From positions 1 through 64,000 of the forward strand of contig CAMTWK010000028.1 of the NCBI GenBank assembly GCA_947085425.1: DNA of 64,000 nt, given 5' to 3'. The notes under the pieces were generated by a model. The model searched no databases. It was not told the origin of the DNA and saw only the letters and a program-made list of their open reading frames with translations. Source of the stretch: UKL13-2 sp947085425. GTDB lineage: Bacteria; Pseudomonadota; Gammaproteobacteria; Burkholderiales; Usitatibacteraceae. The position numbers and the translations under genes were made by a program. Positions 1 to 8,491 of the stretch are shown piece after piece. Position 1 is the stretch's first letter. Every line of letters starts with the position of its first letter.

Positions 1-138
1 GGAAAAGCGCTGCTCAGCCGCCCGCTATCGAGTACGTAGGCCATCAACCTTACGAGGTGCAGTTTGGATTCGCAGAATTTATAGTTCGCCAAGAATGAAA
101 AGCGTATATAAGGCGGGCCGACCCGTGAAATATGCAGG
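1..138. repeat. Inverted-repeat element A, copy 1 (right part, cut by window edge)
   Basis: The sequence matches the right half of the complete 239-bp element at 37273-37511, including the shared stretch around 'gattcgcagaattta' and the terminal repeat CCGTGAAATATGCAGG ending at 138. It is followed by CTAG (139-142), the same tetranucleotide that flanks the 37273 copy. The left end lies outside the window. No open frame of convincing composition is present, so it is a non-autonomous, MITE-like repeat. Confidence 0.85.
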
Positions 139-161
139 CTAGGACCGTTAACAGCGCCGAC

Positions 162-1340
162 CTAAATGTGATTCCAGTCGCGCATGATTCTGCTGAACAT
201 TTCCACCGAGGCGTCCAGCTTGGACATGGAGCACCATTCGTCGGTTTGATGCGCCATTTCCGGTTGGCCCGGGCCGAGGATGATGGTTGGCACGGCACCA
301 TTACCGGCCGCTGCGGCACCGGCCAGATAGCCGCGTTTTAAATCCGCACCGTCGGTGGAAAACATGATGGTTTGGGGAGTGGGTCGATCACCGTTTCCCG
401 CACCAATGTAGGGTGTGGCGAGATCAAACACACTCTCAATCCACTCGTCCGGTTCGGAGTACAGCGGCGGGGTCTCAATTATTTTTCGTACTGTTCCCAG
501 GTCGCCGATGAGATGCGCAATGGAATGGCACAGGTGCACATGATCAATGCCAGGCACGGTGCGCATATCAACCGTCAGTTTCGCCGAGTCCGGTACCGAG
601 TTGGTATTCAGACCGCCGTGAATGGTGGCGATATTCATGCTCGGTTTGCCCATCACCGGGTGGCAGTCAATGCCACAATGATGTTTCCATTGAAAGTGTG
701 CAAGCTCATTGATGACCTTGTTCATTTTCAAAATTGCGTTGTCGCCCTGCTCCGGCATTGACGCGTGGGCGGTTTTGCCTTTGGTTTCAATCTCGACCCA
801 GATCAGCCCCTTATGGCCGATGTAGGGATAGTTCAGCGTCGGTTCGGCCACGACGATGGCACCGGCCCGATCGAGCAATTGTTCGTCGGCCAGAAATTTT
901 GCGCCCTCACAACCGATTTCCTCTGATGCGGTCAACACCAAAGTCACACCGGGCGAATTTTTTAATAACGGGGCGAGTTGAATGGCGGCGATCACAAATG
1001 CGGCGATGCCACTTTTCATATCGGTTGAACCCCGCCCATAAAGCAGATCACCATCGGTTTCGCCGGCGAACGGATCGTGACTCCATTGGGCGGTACCGAG
1101 CGGCACAATATCGATGTGTCCGGTAAAACAAATTGGTGGTTTGGTTTGTTTGCCGCCGATGGTGGCGATGACGCTGGTGCGGGTTGAAGCAAACTCGTGG
1201 TACTTCACATCAAAACCTGCATCGGTCAATATCTTGCCCAGAAAATAAGCGCAATCGCGTTCCTGACCGGGTGGATTGATGGTGTTGAAATGCAATAAAT
1301 CGCGGGTTAATTGCCGCGCATTGAGTTGGTGGGTTTGCAA
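162..1340 (-). CDS. argE: M20 family deacetylase, ArgE/DapE type
   Basis: This 392-residue protein is a zinc-dependent amidohydrolase of the M20 family, closest in layout to acetylornithine deacetylase, which releases ornithine from N-acetylornithine in arginine synthesis. Visible metal and catalytic motifs are GHIDIVP (H75, D77), GRGSTDMKSG (D107) and TASEEIGCEG (E140, E141), then VVAEPT and a C-terminal His in PEMAHQTDEW. The dimerisation segment after the KGKTAHASMPE motif is present. The only in-frame start is TTG at 1340, preceded by a GAGG-like ribosome site and by an upstream in-frame stop. Succinyl-diaminopimelate desuccinylase or another M20 amidase is the main alternative, because specificity cannot be read from these motifs. 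Confidence 0.8.
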   Translation of the reverse strand: MQTHQLNARQLTRDLLHFNTINPPGQERDCAYFLGKILTDAGFDVKYHEFASTRTSVIATIGGKQTKPPICFTGHIDIVPLGTAQWSHDPFAGETDGDLLYGRGSTDMKSGIAAFVIAAIQLAPLLKNSPGVTLVLTASEEIGCEGAKFLADEQLLDRAGAIVVAEPTLNYPYIGHKGLIWVEIETKGKTAHASMPEQGDNAILKMNKVINELAHFQWKHHCGIDCHPVMGKPSMNIATIHGGLNTNSVPDSAKLTVDMRTVPGIDHVHLCHSIAHLIGDLGTVRKIIETPPLYSEPDEWIESVFDLATPYIGAGNGDRPTPQTIMFSTDGADLKRGYLAGAAAAGNGAVPTIILGPGQPEMAHQTDEWCSMSKLDASVEMFSRIMRDWNHI

Positions 1341-1610
1341 CCTTGCCTCGCAAAAAGTCGGCCAATCGAAGGCCCATCATATCAAATGGGTTGGTGATTT
1401 GGATTTGCAGCGGCGTGTGCGCCGCAATGCAAGCAACACCTGACGCATATGGTCAGGTGTCAACCCCCCCCTCTGGTCGGCGTTGTGCGAACATGACTGG
1501 TGCGAACTTGTGGTGATCGCATTGGTCGGAGTGATTGACACCACCCACATCGCCTTTGCAAACTTGCTGAATCCAGCGGGCAAACGTGGCCAAGGCGTGA
1601 AAGGAACATC
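1341..1610. other. Intergenic region with two hairpins
   Basis: No convincing gene is seen between the divergent deacetylase and DUF3016 genes. Two hairpins are visible: GCGGCG/CGCCGC at 1410-1425, and a 9-bp stem ACACCTGAC/GTCAGGTGT at 1436-1460 followed by a run of seven C. Their role is unknown. The promoters of both flanking genes must lie here. Confidence 0.4.
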
Positions 1611-2120
1611 ATGAACACAATTTCTCGTATTTCCCAATTCAGCGGTCTCGTGTTCGTGGCAGCAGGAGCCATCATTTTTGCAGCCAACGCGTATTCAGCT
1701 GTGAGTGTCAAATTCACCAAGCCGGAAGGTTTTGCCGACATGCCGTTTTCCGACTCGGGCAAAGAAGACGTTTACAAAGAGTTGCGACGCCATTTTGACA
1801 AGCTCGGTGCCAAGTTGCCGGCCGGTCAGGATTTGAAAATCGACATACGTGACATTAATCTGGCCGGCTCGATCGAACCACAAAGGATCAGTACCGATGG
1901 CGATTTCCGTGTTTTGCGTGGTGGCGCAGATTTCCCCATGATGGAATTCAAGTACGTTATTGAGTCCCAAGGCAAAGTGATCAAAAGTGGCGACGCGCGT
2001 GTTACCGATTTTAATTATTTGCGTGGGCTGAATCGTTATAGTGCAAACGAACCGCTGCGCTACGAGAAAAAAATGCTCGACGAGTGGTTCGTGAAGGAAA
2101 TTGTTGCGGAAAAAAACTAG
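1611..2120 (+). CDS. DUF3016 domain protein, exported
   Basis: This 169-residue protein matches the DUF3016 family by pattern: a VKFTKPEGFADM opening, the LPAGQDLKIDIRDINLAG segment, a central acidic FPMMEFKY strand, and the C-terminal LRYEKKMLDEWF block. The first 30 residues form a Sec-type signal (hydrophobic core, SAVSV after a likely cleavage site), so the product should be periplasmic. The start at 1611 is supported by AAAGGA eight bases upstream. The molecular function of the family is unknown. It stands alone, followed by an element A copy. Confidence 0.82.
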   Translation: MNTISRISQFSGLVFVAAGAIIFAANAYSAVSVKFTKPEGFADMPFSDSGKEDVYKELRRHFDKLGAKLPAGQDLKIDIRDINLAGSIEPQRISTDGDFRVLRGGADFPMMEFKYVIESQGKVIKSGDARVTDFNYLRGLNRYSANEPLRYEKKMLDEWFVKEIVAEKN

Positions 2121-2236
2121 CACTTTTTGTTTTTCCGATAAATCCCATATAGGACGTGCCGTTTAAAGCAAAATAGTCTCAAAATGGCCGCCTACAAACA
2201 GCTTTCACTTTTGCGACGCTGACAGCGGCGCTTTAA

Positions 2237-2475
2237 CCTGCATATTTCACGGGAACGGACTCGAGCGCGGGCGGCTGAGCGGCGCTTCTCCGTTCTCTTC
2301 GCTCGTAATATCTCGATATTATTCAGTCAGTTGAGCGAAAAATCACTCGCGCATCCTGCCACTCTCGAGTGCGTAGGCCATCAACCTTACGAAGTACAGT
2401 TTGGATTCGCAGAATTTATTGCTCGCCAAGAATGAAAAACGTATATAAGGCGGGCAGACCCGTGAAATATGCAGG
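2237..2475. repeat. Inverted-repeat element A, copy 2 (complete, 239 bp)
   Basis: Terminal repeats CCTGCATATTTCACGG (left) and CCGTGAAATATGCAGG (right) bound exactly 239 bp, the same length as the copy at 37273. The flanks are TTAA on the left and TTTA on the right, a decayed or shifted 4-bp target duplication. The right half is nearly identical to copies 1 and 5, while the centre differs. The rest of the 634-base gap between the DUF3016 and rhodanese genes holds only a putative promoter. Confidence 0.88.
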
Positions 2476-2642
2476 TTTAATATTAAGCTGATCACTTTCT
2501 CTGGCCGGGTCCAATCGTCTGGCCTCCTCAAGTGGACCGCATCTTGTGGGTGATTTAGCGACAGTTTGCGGCCACTTACAATGATGCAAATGGGTTGGCC
2601 GGTGTCTGCTGGCAAGTAAACACGTTGAAAGTCAGCCCGCTA

Positions 2643-2670
2643 TTGACACGTCATTTAAAGGTGTTATAGT
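2643..2670 (+). promoter_or_regulatory. Putative sigma70 promoter of the rhodanese gene
   Basis: A perfect -35 hexamer TTGACA (2643-2648) is followed after 16 bp by TATAGT (2665-2670). Transcription would begin near 2677, giving a leader of about 78 bases before the ATG at 2755. This is prediction from consensus only. Confidence 0.5.
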
Positions 2671-2754
2671 TTGCTACAACACCGCATCGCTATATCTGTG
2701 ATGCATCGGTCGGGTTGAGTCCAGTCGAACGTGTTATTTCATCGAGGGGGCAGC

Positions 2755-4455
2755 ATGGCTTCAAATCGAAAAACCACTGGAAAAGTACAGCCAATCACGC
2801 GTCGTGACTTGGCGGGGTTCTTTGCGGCAATTCTCTTTTTTGTACTCGTAATGGGCCTCATGCAGAGCCAATCCGTTTTTGCATCAGAACAGAACACCGG
2901 CAATTTGATAACGGCGGAATGGTTACAAAAAAATCTGTCCGATCAAAACCTGCTGATACTGGACGCCTCGCCCGGGCAAATCTATCAACAAAAACACATC
3001 GCCGGCGCTGTCAGTGTTAATTACTTCGCCTACGGAACACCGTCAACCACGGCTGTTGAGATGCAAAAACATTTTCAGACGTGGGGGATTCGGGCCGGCA
3101 AAAAAATTGTCATCTACGACCAGGGCGGAGAGTATTTTGCGCCCCGACTCTTCTTCGCGCTTCAATATCATGGTGTGCCGACCAGTCAGATTGCCCTTCT
3201 CGATGGCGGTCTGACTAAATGGCAGTCACTTGGTTATGCCGTCACCAAGGACACCGCCCCGCCGCCTGGCAACGGTGACTTTCACATCAAAACAACGGAT
3301 GAATCCATCCGGGTGCGATTACCAGAATTCATCACCGCATCAGGTGACCTGAAAAACAATGTGCTGCTTGAGGCGCTCACCCCGGACTGGCATTTTGGCG
3401 AAATTCTTTCCTTTGGTAAACGCGGCCATATCCCCAACGCCATCATGATGCCGAGTGATGATTTTTTTAACGCCGACAAAACATTCAAGTCTGCTGCGGA
3501 GATTCGCAAACAACTCAATTATTTCGGCATTCATGCAGAACAAACAATTCACACCCACTGCGGTGGCGGCGGCGCCGCAGCGGTGCCGTTTTTTGCGCTT
3601 AAAAATATTGTGCAATACCCGAAAGTCACGCTTTTTATTGAGTCACAAATGGGTTGGCTGAGTGATCCGCGCGACCTGCCGTTTTGGACATATGATGATC
3701 CATCAATGATCCGCGACGCGAACTGGCTCAAGTCTTGGAACAGCACGATGCTCAGAATGTACGGGGTCAGTCAAATCAGCGTTGTTGATGTGCGAACCAT
3801 CGAAGCCTACAAAGACGGGCATATACCGTTTGCGCTGAATGTTCCGGCGGACGAGTTCAAACGCAACATCGCCGACCCCGCCACGCTCGCCAAACATCTC
3901 GGTCAGGCAGGAGTTAATGGCCAACACGAAGCGGTAATTGTATCCGGTGCAGGACTGACAAAAGAAGCGGCTTTAGCCTACGTGATGTTGGAAAAACTCG
4001 GGCAGAAAGGTGTCTCGCTATTTTTGGAGGCAGCCGATCAATGGGAAAAGCTCGGATTCGTCGTGACCGCGGAAGCCACAGCAGTGGGTGTCAAAAAATC
4101 ACCGTTTGACTTAACCATCCCGTTATCAACCTACCCAGACCAATCAGGAAAAAACACAGACAACACACGCGTGCAGCGACCAACAGGACTTTACCCGCAG
4201 GTATTGATCGCTTCTGGAATCAAAATGCCGACCAAACAAACAGTCGGCAAAATGGTGCATGTCCCATACACTGATTTACTCAACGCCAATGGCACCCCCA
4301 AAGCGGCCATGGAAATCTGGAAAATTTTGTCCAAGGCCGGTGTTCCCCGATACGCTGAACTGGTGAGTGTCTCCGATGACCCAGGCGAAGCGGCGGTCAA
4401 CTATTTCATCTTGAAGATGATGGGTTATCCAGACATCAAGATGCGCACGTTGTGA
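2755..4455 (+). CDS. Membrane-anchored four-repeat rhodanese-like protein
   Basis: The protein has 566 residues if it starts at the ATG at 2755, which is preceded by GAGGGGG at four bases; an upstream GTG at 2731 lacks such a site. A twin-Arg-adjacent hydrophobic segment (about residues 16-44) is a membrane anchor or signal peptide, so the rest is probably periplasmic. Four rhodanese-like repeats follow, at about 50-170, 185-320, 340-440 and 450-566. Only the second has a Cys in the active-site loop (THCGGGGAAA, Cys269). The loops of the others (IYDQGGEYF, IVSGAGLTK, VSVSDDPGE) have none. Rhodaneses transfer sulfane sulfur; here one catalytic and three non-catalytic domains suggest two tandem thiosulfate-sulfurtransferase-like units. 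The substrate is unknown. Confidence 0.83.
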   Translation: MASNRKTTGKVQPITRRDLAGFFAAILFFVLVMGLMQSQSVFASEQNTGNLITAEWLQKNLSDQNLLILDASPGQIYQQKHIAGAVSVNYFAYGTPSTTAVEMQKHFQTWGIRAGKKIVIYDQGGEYFAPRLFFALQYHGVPTSQIALLDGGLTKWQSLGYAVTKDTAPPPGNGDFHIKTTDESIRVRLPEFITASGDLKNNVLLEALTPDWHFGEILSFGKRGHIPNAIMMPSDDFFNADKTFKSAAEIRKQLNYFGIHAEQTIHTHCGGGGAAAVPFFALKNIVQYPKVTLFIESQMGWLSDPRDLPFWTYDDPSMIRDANWLKSWNSTMLRMYGVSQISVVDVRTIEAYKDGHIPFALNVPADEFKRNIADPATLAKHLGQAGVNGQHEAVIVSGAGLTKEAALAYVMLEKLGQKGVSLFLEAADQWEKLGFVVTAEATAVGVKKSPFDLTIPLSTYPDQSGKNTDNTRVQRPTGLYPQVLIASGIKMPTKQTVGKMVHVPYTDLLNANGTPKAAMEIWKILSKAGVPRYAELVSVSDDPGEAAVNYFILKMMGYPDIKMRTL

Positions 4456-4522
4456 CGAGCGTCGTCGCGATTGCGTTTGTCCCGTTAACCAGCGAAATTA
4501 TTTTTTGGATTGTCCACACAAA

Positions 4523-5191
4523 ATGAAAAAGCAACTCCTCGGAATAATTGTCGGTTGCGCCTTTACGGGGTGGGCTACAGCAGGGGTGACTGACTGGGTC
4601 AACGGCGCAAAGGTGGGTGCGCCACTCCCCTCACATGATCTGCAATATCTGTCGGCAACGCCAATCACAGAAAATAAACTGGTGCTGATTGATTTTTGGG
4701 CAACTTGGTGTGTGCCCTGCCTGCAGGCGATTCCGAAACTCAATACGTTGCACGCGAAATATGAAAAGCACGGCTTGGCGGTGATTGGTGTTAGTCAGGA
4801 AAAGAAAGAAGTTGTTTCCAAGTTGATGTCAAAGTTGCCAGAGCCAATTCAATACGCGCATGCCGTTGAGGGCAGCCCAAGCCTGCATCGGGCATTGCGC
4901 ATTAAGGCCCTTCCCTATGCCATCTTTGTTGATCAAACTGGCAAGATCGTTTGGCGCGGTGAACCCGAAAAAATTACGGACAAGCTCATCCTGAACCTCT
5001 TGGAAAAACAAGGCAATTCCATGCCACTCAAATCGGCTGTTCGCGAAAATGATCAGCTGGTGAGATCGGCAAAAACCATTACCACGGGCGAGCAAGCCGT
5101 CGTTGCGACGCGATCTAACGCTCAATCCATTGATCGCTATTTCCAATCGAATGATCTTTCCCCAACCCAATGGGCGGAGCAAACGGAATGA
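4523..5191 (+). CDS. TlpA-like periplasmic thiol-disulfide protein
   Basis: This 222-residue thioredoxin-fold protein has an N-terminal signal (MKKQLLGIIVGCAFTG...) and the redox motif WATWCVPC (Cys63, Cys66). A following cis-Pro region, LRIKALPYAIFVD, is typical of TlpA/ResA proteins, which reduce or oxidise periplasmic dithiols, for example during cytochrome c maturation. A roughly 55-residue C-terminal extension after the fold has no recognised domain. The ATG at 4523 is preferred to the TTG at 4505 because it puts the hydrophobic signal at the terminus. Its stop overlaps the next start (ATGA at 5188-5191), so it is translated in one operon with a GntR regulator and an ABC transporter. Confidence 0.85.
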   Translation: MKKQLLGIIVGCAFTGWATAGVTDWVNGAKVGAPLPSHDLQYLSATPITENKLVLIDFWATWCVPCLQAIPKLNTLHAKYEKHGLAVIGVSQEKKEVVSKLMSKLPEPIQYAHAVEGSPSLHRALRIKALPYAIFVDQTGKIVWRGEPEKITDKLILNLLEKQGNSMPLKSAVRENDQLVRSAKTITTGEQAVVATRSNAQSIDRYFQSNDLSPTQWAEQTE

Positions 5192-5556
5192 ATGACACTT
5201 GGAACAACAATTCGCCCATCTACCGGCAACTCAAAGAGCGCGTCATTGAAATGTTGCTCGATGGTGTGCTCAAGCCGGGCGATGCGCTGCCATCGGTGCG
5301 GCAAATCGCAGCAGATTTTCAACTTAATCCGATCACGGTTTCGCGCGCATATCAGGAGCTCGCGGACGAAATGCTGGTCGAAAAACGCAGAGGAATTGGT
5401 ATGTATGTGCTCGCTGGTGCCCGCGAAAAATTAGTTGCCTCCGAACGTGAACGATTTCTCAACGAAGAATGGCCCGCCATGATTGAACGCATCCGCCGCC
5501 TCGGATTAAATAGCCATGAACTGTTGACCCAGGCCAAAATCGGCGGTGCGTTATGA
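5188..5556 (+). CDS. GntR family regulator, YtrA subfamily
   Basis: This 122-residue protein has the winged-helix pattern of short GntR/YtrA repressors: PIYRQLKERVIEMLLDG, LPSVRQIAADFQLNPITVSRAYQEL, then the wing VEKRRGIGMYV. The C-terminal part is a short helical dimerisation tail rather than a ligand-binding domain, as usual for YtrA. The start at 5188 overlaps the preceding stop and has GCGGAG about eight bases upstream. YtrA regulators usually control the ABC transporter encoded next to them, and here the stop overlaps the start of the ATPase gene, fitting autoregulation of this operon. Confidence 0.9.
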   Translation: MNDTWNNNSPIYRQLKERVIEMLLDGVLKPGDALPSVRQIAADFQLNPITVSRAYQELADEMLVEKRRGIGMYVLAGAREKLVASERERFLNEEWPAMIERIRRLGLNSHELLTQAKIGGAL

Positions 5557-6410
5557 GCGCCGTCATTTCCGCCAGGGGACTCACCAAGCGTTATGGCAAG
5601 GTGGTTGCGGTAGACCATATTGATTTGGACATTCCGAGTGGACGTATTGTCGGCCTGATTGGACCAAATGGTTCAGGTAAAACAACCGCATTAAAAACAA
5701 TTCTCGGGCTGGCACCTTTTGAGGGGGAGCTCAGTGTGCTGGGCATGGATCCCCGCCTGCATCGTGATGCGCTGATGGAGCAGGTGTGTTTTATTGCCGA
5801 TGTGGCGATATTGCCGCGCTGGTTGCGCGTGCAGGACGCCATCGATTTTGTGGCGGGTGTGCATCCAAAATTTAACCGCGTCAAGGCCGAACAAAATCTC
5901 GCCAGCACCAAGCTCAAACCAACCATGCGCGTCAAAGAAATGTCCAAAGGCATGATTGTGCAATTACATCTGGCGCTGGTGATGGCGATCGACGCCAAAT
6001 TGCTGGTGTTGGATGAGCCAACGCTCGGCCTCGATATTTTGTATCGCAAACAGTTTTATCAGCATTTGTTGGAGGATTATTTTGATCAAAACAAAACAAT
6101 CATTGTCACCACCCATCAAGTGGAAGAAATTGAACACATTCTCACCGACCTGATATTTATCCGTGATGGCAAACTCGCATTGACCGCCACCATGGATGAA
6201 ATCGGCCGGCGTTTTTGTGAGGTGATGGTGCCGGCGGCCAATACGGATGTCGCGCGCCAACTCAATCCGATTGATGAGCGCCAGGTGTTTGGCAAAGCCG
6301 TCATGTTGTTTGACGGTGTGCCGCGACCGGTGCTTGAGGCGCTCGGCGAAGTGCGCACCCCCGGCATCGCCGACCTATTTGTTGCAACCATGAAAGGTAC
6401 CTACGTATGA
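5553..6410 (+). CDS. ABC transporter ATP-binding protein
   Basis: This 285-residue ATPase has Walker A GPNGSGKTT (37-45), a Q-loop region, Walker B LLVLDEPTLGLD (150-161) and the H-loop VTTHQ. The signature is MSKGMIVQLHLA rather than the canonical LSGGQ, a deviation often seen in YtrB-like ATPases. It overlaps both neighbours by 4 bp (ATGA), which argues for a fixed stoichiometry with the permease at 6407. Such ABC-2-type pairs export small molecules or peptides, or act in envelope stress; the substrate is not predictable. Confidence 0.9.
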   Translation: MSAVISARGLTKRYGKVVAVDHIDLDIPSGRIVGLIGPNGSGKTTALKTILGLAPFEGELSVLGMDPRLHRDALMEQVCFIADVAILPRWLRVQDAIDFVAGVHPKFNRVKAEQNLASTKLKPTMRVKEMSKGMIVQLHLALVMAIDAKLLVLDEPTLGLDILYRKQFYQHLLEDYFDQNKTIIVTTHQVEEIEHILTDLIFIRDGKLALTATMDEIGRRFCEVMVPAANTDVARQLNPIDERQVFGKAVMLFDGVPRPVLEALGEVRTPGIADLFVATMKGTYV

Positions 6411-7369
6411 ACACATTTAAATGGTTGCTTCAGCGCGAATACTGGGAACATAAAGGCGCATTTTTTTGGGCACCGTTGGTGGTGGGTGCACTGATGACAG
6501 CATTCATCACGATTTCAATGGTGATCGCCCTTTCGGGTGCGGGCGACGGGTTGCGAATCAATGGAGTGAACATCGCCAAACTTGCGGCGGCAATGACGCC
6601 GGAACAGGCATCAGCATTTGCCGAGAAGTTCATTTTTAGTTACGCCGGTATTACCATGCCGATATTTATTGTTTTGGGAATTTGTATTTTCTTTTTCTGT
6701 CTGGGCGCGTTGTTTGACGAGCGGCGTGATCGCAGTGTGCTGTTCTGGAAGTCATTGCCCATCTCTGACAATGCAACCGTGTTATCGAAGGTCGTATTTG
6801 CGATCGGTATCGCACCGGTGATGGCGTTTGTGATTGCCACTGTCACGTCATTGATTATTGTGTTGGTCGTTTGTGTGGCTGCCGCCGCGGCCGGGGTGAA
6901 TATTTTTGGTTCAGTCATGACCAACCCGGCAACCTATGTGGCCCCACTGCAAATTGCCGCCATCCTGCCGATCTACGCGATGTGGGCCCTGCCGACCATT
7001 GGCTGGTTGTTGATGGTGTCAGCGTGGGCGCGGACCAAGCCGCTGTTATGGGCGGTGGCGGTGCCCGTCATGGCGGGAATCATGATGAGTTGGGCCGAGC
7101 GTTTGTTGTCGTTGGGTGTGGATGTCGCCTGGTTTTGGAAAAATATAATCGGCCGACTACTTGGCAGCGTGTTTCCTGGAGCTTGGTTGTCGGTAGACAA
7201 ACGTATGCCGGAAAGTGATTCCGGCAGCGGCGCGCTGACAGCATTCAGTGAGGTGTTGCAGCAGTCATGGCAATTGCTGGCCGGCGCCAATCTTTGGCTG
7301 GGTGCGGCTGCGGGTGCGGCGATGATCTACGTGGCGATTCGTTTACGCGGGTGGCGGGACGAAGGTTAG
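6407..7369 (+). CDS. ABC-2 type transporter permease
   Basis: This 320-residue integral membrane protein has about six hydrophobic segments (first near residues 22-45, then around 80-100, 125-160, 185-215, 220-235 and 295-312). The N-terminal MNTFKWLLQREYWEHKGAF and the DERRDRSVLFWKSLPISD segment are typical of bacterial ABC-2 permeases that partner YtrB-like ATPases. It is the last gene of the tlpA-like/gntR/ABC operon and starts within the stop of the ATPase gene. About 170 bases follow before the next gene. Confidence 0.88.
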   Translation: MNTFKWLLQREYWEHKGAFFWAPLVVGALMTAFITISMVIALSGAGDGLRINGVNIAKLAAAMTPEQASAFAEKFIFSYAGITMPIFIVLGICIFFFCLGALFDERRDRSVLFWKSLPISDNATVLSKVVFAIGIAPVMAFVIATVTSLIIVLVVCVAAAAAGVNIFGSVMTNPATYVAPLQIAAILPIYAMWALPTIGWLLMVSAWARTKPLLWAVAVPVMAGIMMSWAERLLSLGVDVAWFWKNIIGRLLGSVFPGAWLSVDKRMPESDSGSGALTAFSEVLQQSWQLLAGANLWLGAAAGAAMIYVAIRLRGWRDEG

Positions 7370-7455
7370 TGCGCCACATTTGCGCAGTTTTGGTTGTCCT
7401 TTATCCGTCTTGACGGTATTTCAAACCACGATATTTCCATTTCGTCGGAATCGGC

Positions 7456-7484
7456 TTGAGTGGTGCGCGTGATTTTTATAAGAT
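7456..7484 (+). promoter_or_regulatory. Putative sigma70 promoter before the first TonB-box-tail gene
   Basis: TTGAGT (7456-7461) and TAAGAT (7479-7484) are separated by 17 bp and lie about 60 bases before the TTG start at 7544. This is consensus matching only. Confidence 0.35.
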
Positions 7485-7543
7485 GAGTGCCTGGGATAAA
7501 AATATTTCCCGTCCCCCCAGCCAACTTTGAAAGGAAACCGAAA

Positions 7544-7765
7544 TTGTTTAATACCAAAATTTATAAAGACGCAATCGGCTACTTAAGTGTGTTGGCCGCA
7601 ATGTTGGTTTTGATTGTCGCCGCCATCTTTGGTGGTGCCGGCGTCGACGTAAAAAATACCAAACCAGTGGCGCAGCAAGTTTCAACGACAACCGCCACCA
7701 ATCAGATCATGAACAAGACAGCTTTTGATGTCATTGTGGTTACTGCGCCCCGATTGCAGTCTTAA
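7544..7765 (+). CDS. Small single-pass membrane protein with TonB-box-like C-terminus (copy 1)
   Basis: This is a 73-residue protein starting at TTG 7544, preceded by GAAAGGA at eight bases. The upstream GTG at 7487 has no ribosome site and would add 19 Pro-rich residues before the hydrophobic segment. A short charged N-terminus (FNTKIYKDA) leads into one membrane helix (about residues 11-30), then a polar linker, then the extreme C-terminus DVIVVTAPRLQS. That tail resembles the TonB box of outer-membrane receptors (consensus near xTIVVTAxR). A paralogue of almost the same length and ending lies at 8492-8710. The inferred topology puts the tail in the periplasm. No known family name is certain and the function is unknown. 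A strong terminator follows. Confidence 0.7.
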   Translation: MFNTKIYKDAIGYLSVLAAMLVLIVAAIFGGAGVDVKNTKPVAQQVSTTTATNQIMNKTAFDVIVVTAPRLQS

Positions 7766-7790
7766 TTTAACGGCGCCCGTAGCAACCTCC

Positions 7791-7819
7791 AACGGCGAAC
7801 TGTGGTTCGCCGTTTTTTT
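7791..7819 (+). terminator. Rho-independent terminator
   Basis: A perfect 10-bp stem AACGGCGAAC/GTTCGCCGTT with loop TGTG is followed directly by a T run. It lies 25 bases after the stop of the first TonB-box-tail gene. Confidence 0.92.
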
Positions 7820-7845
7820 GTCTGGAAATTGTTGGCGTTTTCTAT

Positions 7846-7985
7846 CAGTTTGTTGAAATTCGTCGCGAGCGAAGGTCAGGCAAGGCGGAAAGCGGCGAAA
7901 AACCGGAATGTATGCGGTATACATGAGGATTTTGAGCCGCTTGCCAACGCCGCATCACCGAGCGCAGCAGAATTTCAACAAACCA
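7846..7985. repeat. Inverted-repeat element B, copy 1 (140 bp)
   Basis: The ends are CAGTTTGTTGAAATTC and a near-complementary GAATTTCAACAAACCA. CTAT occurs on both sides (7842-7845 and 7986-7989) as a 4-bp target duplication. Length and sequence match copies at 9615 and 58609. The interior is itself imperfectly self-complementary (for example GGCAAGGCG against CGCTTGCC), so a transcript would fold into a long hairpin. There is no coding capacity. Confidence 0.9.
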
Positions 7986-8028
7986 CTATCGGCGTACACC
8001 GCGAAGACAGTAAATTTTTATGATCTAA

Positions 8029-8280
8029 CCTGCATATTTCACGGGTCGGCCCCACTCCGCTTGGGGGCTGGCCCGTTAAGTTTTTTTGCACTTTGTCATC
8101 CAATTTGGTTTTTATTGAACATGGCACCTTTGCGCCCGATAACACGCCGCTGAACATGCGCTTTTGCGTTCTCTTCCCGTGCTCATTTGCCAAACAAGGA
8201 CGGCTACGCCGTGGTCAGTCGAACGAAAAATCACACGCCCATCGACCCCCTCTCGAACGCAACCCCGTGAAATATGCAGA
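8029..8280. repeat. Inverted-repeat element A, copy 3 (252 bp)
   Basis: The left end CCTGCATATTTCACGG and right end CCGTGAAATATGCAGA are flanked on both sides by CTAA (8025-8028 and 8281-8284), a clean 4-bp duplication. The interior differs from the 239-bp copies, so only the ends and short sub-terminal parts are shared. It separates the two paralogous small membrane protein genes together with element B copy 1. Confidence 0.88.
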
Positions 8281-8491
8281 CTAAAAAACGGCAACATCGG
8301 GACGAAAAAATATCGGCAACATTTTGATTGCCGAAATTGTCCCGCATTATTCATGTGCGTTTTATCCGTGTCTTTGTTCGTTCACGCAATGTTTTTGCCG
8401 ATTCGTCGAATTCAAATTGTGCAGCGTGCTGGCCTTTAATAAAGTGAAGACATCAACAACAAACACTCACCACCAGACAAAGGAAAACAAA

